Source of the DNA: Methylobacterium planeticum
GTDB taxonomy: Bacteria > Pseudomonadota > Alphaproteobacteria > Rhizobiales > Beijerinckiaceae
DNA length: 64,000 nt
Assembly (NCBI RefSeq): GCF_008806345.1
Contig: NZ_VZZJ01000011.1
Coordinates: 62,001 to 126,000, forward strand
Reading direction: 5' to 3'
Every line of letters starts with the position of its first letter. Positions within the stretch are counted from its first letter, which is position 1. Shown piece after piece: positions 59,292 through 64,000 of this stretch. A program made the position numbers and the translations under genes. The notes under the pieces were generated by a model. The model saw only the letters and a list, made by a program, of their open reading frames with translations. It was not told the DNA's origin and did not search any database.

Positions 59292-59675
59292 ATGGCGAAC
59301 CGCAGGCGCGGCGAGGTGCCCCTCGCCCTCGGGGAGACCCGCTACACCCTCTGCCTCACCCTCGGGGCGCTCGCCGAGCTGGAGGACGCGCTGGCGGCGG
59401 GCGACCTCGCCGGCCTCGCCGAGCGCTTCGCCGGGGGCCGGCTCGCGAGCCGCGACCTGATCGCGCTCCTCGGCGCGGCGCTCCGCGGCGGCGGCCACGA
59501 CCTCGACGACGCCGCGGTGGCGCGCCTTCCCCTGGCGGGGGGCCTCGACGCGGTGACGGGGGCCCTCGGCGCCGTCCTGGCGGCGGCGTTCGGGGATCCC
59601 GACCCGGACCCTCCGGCGCCACGGGGGGCCCCGAGCCGGGAGCGATCCCCGCCTTCCCGTGGGACGCGGCGCTGA
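59292..59675 (+). CDS. GTA g10-family protein (GTA_gp10, tail assembly)
   Basis: 127 aa GTA_gp10 family protein. GEVPLALGETRYTLCLTLGA, LAELEDALAAGDLAGLAERF and SRDLIALLGAALRGGGHDL are the family helices; the last ~30 residues (DPDPDPPAPRGAPSRERSPP) are low complexity. The family is the counterpart of the first part of lambda tail assembly chaperone G. A six-G run at 59623-59628 lies in this tail, where a -1 shift would enter the next reading frame (see findings). Confidence 0.88.
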   Translation: MANRRRGEVPLALGETRYTLCLTLGALAELEDALAAGDLAGLAERFAGGRLASRDLIALLGAALRGGGHDLDDAAVARLPLAGGLDAVTGALGAVLAAAFGDPDPDPPAPRGAPSRERSPPSRGTRR

Positions 59676-59827
59676 GCCTCGGCCTGCACCGCCTGCGCTG
59701 GCCGCCCGCCGCCTTCTGGGCGGCGACGCCCCGCGAGCTCGCCCGCGCGGCCGGGCCCGCCCCCGCCCGCGATCCGCTCCGCCGCACCGACCTCGCGCGC
59801 CTCCTCGCGGCGTTCCCGGACGGGTGA
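59630..59827 (+). CDS. GTA tail assembly chaperone (g10.1-like), no start codon found
   Basis: The -1 frame relative to g10 encodes GAIPAFPWDAALSLGLHRL, RWPPAAFWAATPRELARAAG and DLARLLAAFPDG, ending at TGA 59827. This is the small GTA tail-assembly chaperone (Phage_TAC type), which in Rhodobacter GTA lies between g10 and the tape measure. No ATG, GTG or TTG occurs in this frame anywhere from the end of g9 (59275), while the frame is open throughout. So it is either made by a -1 frameshift out of g10, giving a g10-chaperone fusion as in lambda gpG/GT, or from a rare start. The start given is only approximate. Confidence 0.72.
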   Translation, partial: PEPGAIPAFPWDAALSLGLHRLRWPPAAFWAATPRELARAAGPAPARDPLRRTDLARLLAAFPDG

Positions 59828-59873
59828 GCGGATGCCCCCCGATCCCCCGGAGCCCCCATCCCCCGGAGCCCCC

Positions 59874-60452
59874 ATGCCCGAGACCGACCTCGACCGCGCC
59901 AACGCGGCGCGCATCAAGCAGCTCGACACCCTCGACCGGCTGGCCCAGCGGTTCGGGCAGAGCCTGTCCGGGGCGCTGACGCGCAACCTCGGGGCCGGGC
60001 GCCAGCTCGACGGCGTGCTGGGCTCGCTCGCCGGCAAGCTCGCGGGGATCGCCGCCAAGGCCGCCCTGAGCCCGGTGAAGCGGGGCGTCACGGGCCTCGT
60101 CAACGGCCTGATGAGCGCCGCCTCCCTCGGGGACGAGACGCCCTTCGCGCGCGGCGGGGTGGTGGGGGCCGGCCGGGTGCGGCCCTTCGCGGGGGGCGGG
60201 GTCGTGGCGGCGCCGACCTACTTCCCGATGCAGGGGGGCACCGGCCTGATGGGCGAGGCCGGGCCGGAGGCGATCCTGCCCCTGCGCCGCGGCAGCGACG
60301 GGCGCCTCGGCGTGGCCGCGGGCGCCGCCGGCCGGCCGGTCAGCGTCACCGTCAACATCGCGACCCCGGACCTCGCCGGCTTCCGCCGCTCCGAGGCGCA
60401 GGTCGCCGCCGACCTCGCCCGCGCCGTCGCCCGCGGGCAGCGCGCGCTCTGA
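59874..60452 (+). CDS. GTA tape-measure protein (g11-like, short)
   Basis: 192 aa from the ATG at 59874 (206 aa from an in-frame ATG at 59832; the extra leader is only a repeat of proline codons). ARIKQLDTLDRLAQRFGQSL, then LGSLAGKLAGIAAKAALSPV and FARGGVVGAGRVRPFAGGGV, MQGGTGLMGEAGPEAILPL: the glycine-rich end motif ..GEAGPEAI-L is shared by phage tape measures and GTA g11. Very short compared with phage tape measures, but short tape measures are normal for GTAs, whose tails are short. GGAG lies seven bases before 59874. Confidence 0.85.
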   Translation: MPETDLDRANAARIKQLDTLDRLAQRFGQSLSGALTRNLGAGRQLDGVLGSLAGKLAGIAAKAALSPVKRGVTGLVNGLMSAASLGDETPFARGGVVGAGRVRPFAGGGVVAAPTYFPMQGGTGLMGEAGPEAILPLRRGSDGRLGVAAGAAGRPVSVTVNIATPDLAGFRRSEAQVAADLARAVARGQRAL

Positions 60453-60464
60453 GGCCCGAACCCG

Positions 60465-60535
60465 CCAGGAGCCCAGCCAGGAGCCCCGCCAGGAGCCCCT
60501 CCAGGAGCCCCGCCAGGAACCGTCAGGAGCCCCGC
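60465..60535 (+). repeat. Tandem array of Shine-Dalgarno-like repeats before g12
   Basis: Six tandem units of about CCAGGAGCCCCG with 12-base spacing (AGGAG at 60467, 60479, 60491, 60503, then AGGAA at 60515 and AGGAG at 60525). The last AGGAG is six bases before the g12 ATG at 60536, the ideal distance. Confidence 0.85.
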
Positions 60536-61177
60536 ATGCCCGCCGATTTCCACGAGGTGCGCTTCCCCCTCGACGTCAGCCTGCGCGGCAGCGGCGGCCC
60601 GACCCGGCTCACCGAGATCGTCACGCTGGCCTCGGGCCGCGAGCACCGCAACAGCCGCTGGGCGGATTCGCGCCGGCGCTACGATGCGGGCTTCGGGATC
60701 CGCAGCCTCGACGCCCTCCACGCCGTCCTGAGCTTCTTCGAGGAGCGGCGCGGGCGCCTCTACGGCTTCCGCTACCGCGACCGGGTGGATTTCCGCTCCG
60801 GGCCGCCGGGCCGCGCGGTCGGCCCGGCCGACCAGGTGCTCGGGACCGGCGACGGGGCCGCGCGGGCGTTCGCGCTGGCCAAGACCTACGGCACCGGCCC
60901 GGCGCCCTATCGGCGCGCCATCGCCAAGCCCGTCGCCGAGAGCGTGCGGGTCGCGGTGGCGGGCGTCGAGGTGGCGCGGGCGCGCTTCGCCTGCGAGGCC
61001 GCCACCGGGCTGATCACCTTCGCGCCGGGCGCCGCCCCGCCGCCGGGCGCCGCGGTCACGGCGGGGTTCGAGTTCGACGTGCCGGTCCGCTTCGACACCG
61101 ACACCCTCCTGGTGAACCTCGAGGCCTTCACGGCGGGCGAGATCCCGAAGGTGCCCCTGATCGAGATCGTACCCTGA
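60536..61177 (+). CDS. GTA distal tail protein (g12-like, DUF2460)
   Basis: 213 aa DUF2460 protein forming the start of the tail tip. FHEVRFPLDVSLRGSGGPTR, TEIVTLASGREHRNSRWADS and RRYDAGFGIRSLDALHAVLS are the family signature; then FFEERRGRLYGFRYRDRVDF. The C-terminus EAFTAGEIPKVPLIEI is conserved. Followed 14 bases later by g13. Confidence 0.93.
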   Translation: MPADFHEVRFPLDVSLRGSGGPTRLTEIVTLASGREHRNSRWADSRRRYDAGFGIRSLDALHAVLSFFEERRGRLYGFRYRDRVDFRSGPPGRAVGPADQVLGTGDGAARAFALAKTYGTGPAPYRRAIAKPVAESVRVAVAGVEVARARFACEAATGLITFAPGAAPPPGAAVTAGFEFDVPVRFDTDTLLVNLEAFTAGEIPKVPLIEIVP

Positions 61178-61191
61178 GGCGGAGCCCCCCG

Positions 61192-62082
61192 ATGCGCGAC
61201 CTGCCCCCGGACCTCGCGGCCCGCCTCCAGGAGGGCGCCACGACGCTCTGCCAGTGCTGGGCCCTGCGGCGCCGGGACGGGCGCGCCCTCGGCTTCACCG
61301 ACCACGACCGCGACCTCAGCCTCGGGGGGCTCGTCCACGAGGCCCGCACCGGCCTCGAGGCGGCCGAGGCGAGCCGGGAGCTCGGCTTCGCGGTCTCGGG
61401 CGGGGACGTGGCGGGGGCGCTCAGCGCCCTCGGGCTGAGCGAGGCCGACATCGCCGGGGGGCTCTACGACGGGGCCACCGTCGAGACCTGGCTCGTCGAC
61501 TGGACCCACCCGGAGACCCGCCTCCTCCTCGACATCGGGACGCTGGGCGAGATCCGCCGGGCCGGCAACGCCTTCGTGGCGGAGCTGCGCGGGGTGATGG
61601 ACAGCCTCGATGCCGAGCGCGGGCGCAGCTACCGCGCCACCTGCGGGGCGGATCTCGGCGATCCGCTCTGCCGGGTCGACGCCGCGCGCCTGCGCGTCCC
61701 CGCCACCGTGCGGGCGGTGCCCCGCCCCGGCGTGCTGGCGCTCGATCTCGGGCGGCCGGCCCCCGACGCGACCTTCGCGGGCGGCCGCCTCGCCTGGACC
61801 GGGGGCGCCAATCTGGGGCTCGCGGCGGACGTGCGGGCGCATGCGGAGGGCCTCGTGGAGCTCTGGGAGGCGCCCCCGCGCCCGGTCGCGCCGGGCGATG
61901 CCCTCACGCTGACGCCGGGCTGCGACAAGCGCCTCGCCACCTGCGCCGGGACCTTCGCCAACACGGTGAACTTTCAGGGCTTCCCGCACCTGCCGGGCAA
62001 CGACGTCGTGCTGCGCCCGGCCCCGGGCTCCGGCCCCGGCCTCGACGGCGGCAGCCTGTTCCGCCCCGCCCCGGGCCCCTGA
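61192..62082 (+). CDS. GTA hub protein (g13-like, DUF2163)
   Basis: 296 aa phage/GTA tail hub protein. N-terminal DUF2163 with CQCWALRRRDGRALGFTDHD; GGDVAGALSALGLSEADIAG and DWTHPETRLLLDIGTLGEI follow. GRSYRATCGADLGDPLCRVD, then the C-terminal TPGCDKRLATCAGTFANTVN and FQGFPHLPGNDVVLRP, including the Cys cluster that in GTA g13 binds an iron-sulfur cluster. The four cysteines (C in ATCGADLGDPLC, PGCDKRLATC) are all present. Confidence 0.92.
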   Translation: MRDLPPDLAARLQEGATTLCQCWALRRRDGRALGFTDHDRDLSLGGLVHEARTGLEAAEASRELGFAVSGGDVAGALSALGLSEADIAGGLYDGATVETWLVDWTHPETRLLLDIGTLGEIRRAGNAFVAELRGVMDSLDAERGRSYRATCGADLGDPLCRVDAARLRVPATVRAVPRPGVLALDLGRPAPDATFAGGRLAWTGGANLGLAADVRAHAEGLVELWEAPPRPVAPGDALTLTPGCDKRLATCAGTFANTVNFQGFPHLPGNDVVLRPAPGSGPGLDGGSLFRPAPGP

Positions 62083-62092
62083 GGAGAGCGCC

Positions 62093-62641
62093 ATGCGCCA
62101 CCGCGCGACCGCGATCGAGATCGACCCCGCCGCCATCGTCGCCGAGGCGCGGGACTGGCTCGGCACGCCCTACCGGCACCAGGCCTCGCTGAAGGGGGTC
62201 GGCTGCGACTGCCTCGGCCTGATCCGGGGGGTCTGGCGCGGGGTGCTCGGGCCCGAGCCCGAGGCCGCCCCGCCCTACGCCGCCTCCTGGGCGGAATCGG
62301 CGCCCGCCGGCACCGACCCGCTGGCGGAGGCCGCGGGGCGCCACCTCGTCCCCCTCGCCCTCGCCCGCGACGGGCCGGAGCCCGGCGCCGTCCTGCTCTT
62401 CGCCTTCCGGCGGCACCTGCCCGCCCGCCACTGCGCCGTCGCGACAGGCGCCGGGACGATGATCCACGCCCATGACGGGGCGCGGGTGGCCGAGGTCGCC
62501 CTGACGCCCTGGTGGCGGCGCCACCTCGCGCACGCGTTCCGGTTTCCGGGCGCCGCCTCTCCGGGGGCCGCCGGCACTCAGCCCGACGAGACCGTCAGCT
62601 TGACGCCGAGGACGTCCATGACCTTGCGGACGGTCTCGTAG
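62093..62641 (+). CDS. GTA NlpC/P60 peptidase (g14-like), 3' end extended by insertion
   Basis: 182 aa from its ATG. The cell-wall peptidase that helps DNA enter recipients. AIVAEARDWLGTPYRHQASL starts the domain; catalytic Cys in GCDCLGLIRGVWRGVL (~residue 42), His in ARHCAVATGAGTMIHAHDGA. GTA g14 proteins usually end a few residues after HAHxF-R-FPG (residue ~155), as here at HAFRFPG. The next ~25 residues (AGTQPDETVSLTPRTSMTLR) run antisense into the 3' end of the antitoxin gene, so the toxin-antitoxin insertion replaced the original stop. Confidence 0.88.
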   Translation: MRHRATAIEIDPAAIVAEARDWLGTPYRHQASLKGVGCDCLGLIRGVWRGVLGPEPEAAPPYAASWAESAPAGTDPLAEAAGRHLVPLALARDGPEPGAVLLFAFRRHLPARHCAVATGAGTMIHAHDGARVAEVALTPWWRRHLAHAFRFPGAASPGAAGTQPDETVSLTPRTSMTLRTVS

Positions 62642-62859
62642 CGGAGCTTCGATCCGGGCGTGAGCGCCTTGTAGAGGCTCTCGCGGCCGAGCCCGGCCTC
62701 CCGGGCGATCTCCGTCATGCCGCGCGCCTTGGCGACATCGCCCAGCGCCGCGACGAACAGGCCCGGATCGGGATCCTCCAGAGCCGCCGCGAGGTATGCG
62801 GCGATGGCGTCCTCGCTGTCGAGGAATTCGGACGCGTCGAAGGGTGTGAAGCGGGTCAT
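62578..62859 (-). CDS. HI1420-type (HigA-like) antitoxin
   Basis: 93 aa Xre-like antitoxin of the addiction-module antidote family (HI1420 type). FDASEFLDSEDAIAAYLAAA is the family's N-terminus; the helix-turn-helix is ALGDVAKARGMTEIAREAGL followed by GRESLYKALTPGSKLRYETV. Its start overlaps the toxin stop by four bases (toxin first). It lies antisense within the end of the GTA g14 gene. Probably represses the locus. Confidence 0.88.
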   Translation of the reverse strand: MTRFTPFDASEFLDSEDAIAAYLAAALEDPDPGLFVAALGDVAKARGMTEIAREAGLGRESLYKALTPGSKLRYETVRKVMDVLGVKLTVSSG

Positions 62860-63167
62860 GGAAGATCTCGATCGAGGTCGACGGCCATCGCCTTCGCTTT
62901 CCGGATGTCGCGGCTCTGGCTCGATTTATCGCCGCCGACGAGCAGCAGGTAAATCGCCTCGCCCCGCCTGACATAGTACAGGCGATAGCCCGGGCCATCG
63001 TGGATGCGCATCTCGAAGATGCCATCGCCCACCGGTTCGACGTCGCCGAAATGACCGAGGGTCGCGGCCCGGATCCGCGCCGCGATGCGCGCCTTGGCGC
63101 GCTGATCGCGCAGGCCGCTCAGCCAGCGCTTGAAGACGTCTGACACGAGGATCGTCGGCACCCGCAA
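62856..63167 (-). CDS. HI1419-type RelE/ParE toxin
   Basis: 103 aa RelE/ParE-superfamily toxin, HI1419 type. SDVFKRWLSGLRDQRAKARI, then GHFGDVEPVGDGIFEMRIHD and PGYRLYYVRRGEAIYLLLVG, and DKSSQSRDIRKAKAMA: the complete fold. The frame's start is TTG at 63167, inside the inverted repeat; GTG at 63161 is as likely. First gene of the pair, antitoxin second. Sits on the opposite strand between GTA g14 and g15. Confidence 0.88.
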   Translation of the reverse strand: MRVPTILVSDVFKRWLSGLRDQRAKARIAARIRAATLGHFGDVEPVGDGIFEMRIHDGPGYRLYYVRRGEAIYLLLVGGDKSSQSRDIRKAKAMAVDLDRDLP

Positions 63168-63190
63168 TCCGTATCCGGTCGGATACGGAT
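63167..63190. promoter_or_regulatory. Perfect 10-bp inverted repeat, candidate toxin-antitoxin operator
   Basis: ATCCGTATCC (63167-63176) / GGATACGGAT (63181-63190) with a four-base centre, at the start of the toxin gene and 37 bases before g15. It contains TACGGATCCG (63184-63193), the same 10-mer as in the BrnTA operator at 2986. Function as operator is inferred from position. Confidence 0.6.
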
Positions 63191-63226
63191 CCGCAACCCA
63201 CCCCGCGCCCCGCCCCGGAGCCCGCC

Positions 63227-64000
63227 ATGGCCACGCTGATCCTCTCCACGGCCGGCGCGGCGGCGGGCACGGCCTTCGGCGGGCCGGTGGGCGGGATGAT
63301 CGGGCGGGCGGCCGGGGCGATCGCGGGGGCGGGCCTCGACGGGGCGCTGTTCGGCGCCCGCGCCGGCCCGCGCTTCGTCGAGGGCCCGCGGCTCTCGGAC
63401 GTCGCCGGCCTGTCCTCCACCGAGGGCGACCCGATCCCGCGGGTCTACGGCCGGGCGAAGCTCGGCGGGACCCTGATCTGGGCGACGCGTCCCCTCGAGG
63501 TCGCCAACACCGCGGTCGAGCGCGCGGGCACGGGCGCCAAGGGCGGCGGCGGCCAGAAGACCGTGCGCACGGCCTATGCCTACTACGCCAACCTCGCGGT
63601 CGGCCTGTGCGAGGGCGAGATCGCCTTCGTGCGGCGGGTCTGGGCGGACGGGCGCGAGCTCGACCTCACCACCCTGGCGATGCGGGTCCACGCGGGCGGC
63701 CCGGACCAGGAGCCCGACCCGCTCATCGTCGCCAAGGAGGGCGCGGAGAGCGCCCCGGCCTACCGGGGCCTCGCCTACGTGGTGTTCGAGCGCCTGGCCC
63801 TCGCCGATTTCGGCAACCGCATCCCGCAATTCGCCTTCGAGGTAGTGCGCCCGGTGGCGGGGCTCGCCGGCACGATCCGGGCCGTCGACCTGATCCCCGG
63901 CGCCAACGAGTTCGGCCTCGATCCCGACCTCGTCACCGAGGATGCGGGCTTCGGGGCGACGCGGGCCGCCAACCGCTTCCAGCTCCAGCGCGCCACCGAC
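63227..64000 (+). CDS. GTA g15-like tail/host-specificity protein (3' end outside window)
   Basis: 258 residues seen, open at the window edge; the full GTA g15 protein is over 1000 residues. TLILSTAGAAAGTAFGGPVG and GGMIGRAAGAIAGAGLDGAL form the hydrophobic Gly/Ala-rich start, followed by EGDPIPRVYGRAKLGGTLIW (baseplate/hub domain) and YAYYANLAVGLCEGEIAFVR, RVWADGRELDL. These are the conserved opening of GTA and phage tail-tip/host-specificity proteins. GGAG lies six bases before the ATG at 63227. It is separated from g14 by the toxin-antitoxin pair. Confidence 0.92.
   Translation, partial: MATLILSTAGAAAGTAFGGPVGGMIGRAAGAIAGAGLDGALFGARAGPRFVEGPRLSDVAGLSSTEGDPIPRVYGRAKLGGTLIWATRPLEVANTAVERAGTGAKGGGGQKTVRTAYAYYANLAVGLCEGEIAFVRRVWADGRELDLTTLAMRVHAGGPDQEPDPLIVAKEGAESAPAYRGLAYVVFERLALADFGNRIPQFAFEVVRPVAGLAGTIRAVDLIPGANEFGLDPDLVTEDAGFGATRAANRFQLQRATD

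Noticed and set aside
59874..60452. Tape measure considered truncated
   Set aside because: GTA tape measures are short as a family; both the N-terminal helices and the final glycine-rich motif are present.
1..64000. tRNA, rRNA or riboswitch genes
   Set aside because: None recognised on either strand on reading the sequence; a covariance-model scan would be needed to exclude small RNAs.

Overview
The window is one contiguous stretch of very GC-rich alphaproteobacterial chromosome. It shows dense GTGA/ATGA operon overlaps, near-exclusive G/C at third codon positions, and a mix of genes (meaB, a MucR/Ros regulator, a complete malonate decarboxylase operon with MadLM, a Rhizobiales-type gene transfer agent) that points to Methylobacteriaceae, most likely Methylobacterium. 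That assignment is inferred from gene content, not from a search. No rRNA, tRNA, CRISPR array, IS element or integrase was recognised.

Layout. 0-3 kb: the end of a TRAP transporter operon (dctP partial, dctQ, dctM). 3.0-3.6 kb: a BrnTA toxin-antitoxin locus whose toxin carries a one-base frameshift. 3.6-7.0 kb (minus): enoyl-CoA hydratase, CaiB/BaiF CoA-transferase and an MFS anion symporter, an acyl-CoA utilisation operon. 7.4-10.3 kb: a DUF1508-like small protein, a double TetR regulator and a NarK/NasA-type transporter. 10.8-12.7 kb: a secreted small protein coupled to a HAMP-less chemoreceptor. 13.4-14.4 kb: a Tat-exported L,D-transpeptidase. 14.4-22.9 kb: malonate catabolism, with a GntR/FCD regulator and madLM on minus, divergent from mdcACDEGBH on plus. 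22.9-33.1 kb: mixed core genes (acidic small protein, transglutaminase-like protein, DUF900 lipoprotein esterase, meaB-pcp, a CsbD/ElaB-like stress protein, 3-hydroxybutyrate dehydrogenase, accA coupled to a DUF1796 protein, a YafK-type L,D-transpeptidase lipoprotein, a Met/Arg-rich secreted peptide). 33.2-43.2 kb: PhoH, UvrD, a small secreted protein, a 1207-residue AsmA-like protein and an S9 oligopeptidase. 43.6-47.8 kb: MucR, a DUF6456 protein that resembles the GTA activator GafA, SufE and an HWE histidine kinase.

47.9-64.0 kb is a gene transfer agent (GTA) cluster in the canonical Rhodobacter-like order: candidate TerS, TerL, portal, prohead protease, major capsid, connector, adaptor, tail terminator, major tail protein, g10, tail assembly chaperone, short tape measure, DUF2460, DUF2163, NlpC/P60 peptidase and g15 (cut by the window edge). 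Two insertions break this order. One is a 3.8-kb 'protease island' between capsid and connector, holding a Nal1-like serine protease with an overlapping small partner gene, a decayed second copy of that pair, and two secreted trypsins on the opposite strand. The other is a HI1419/HI1420-type toxin-antitoxin pair between the NlpC/P60 gene and g15, which has given the peptidase an extended C-terminus.

The most interesting points are: (i) the protease island and the likely relationship between the small partner and the protease's own N-terminal domain; (ii) a perfect AT-rich inverted repeat abutting a TTGACA promoter at the head of the GTA cluster, with a GafA-like gene about 2.4 kb upstream; (iii) a tail assembly chaperone reading frame with no start codon, suggesting a -1 frameshift from g10; (iv) a 14-bp hairpin after the capsid gene; (v) a broken BrnT toxin beside an intact antitoxin and operator.
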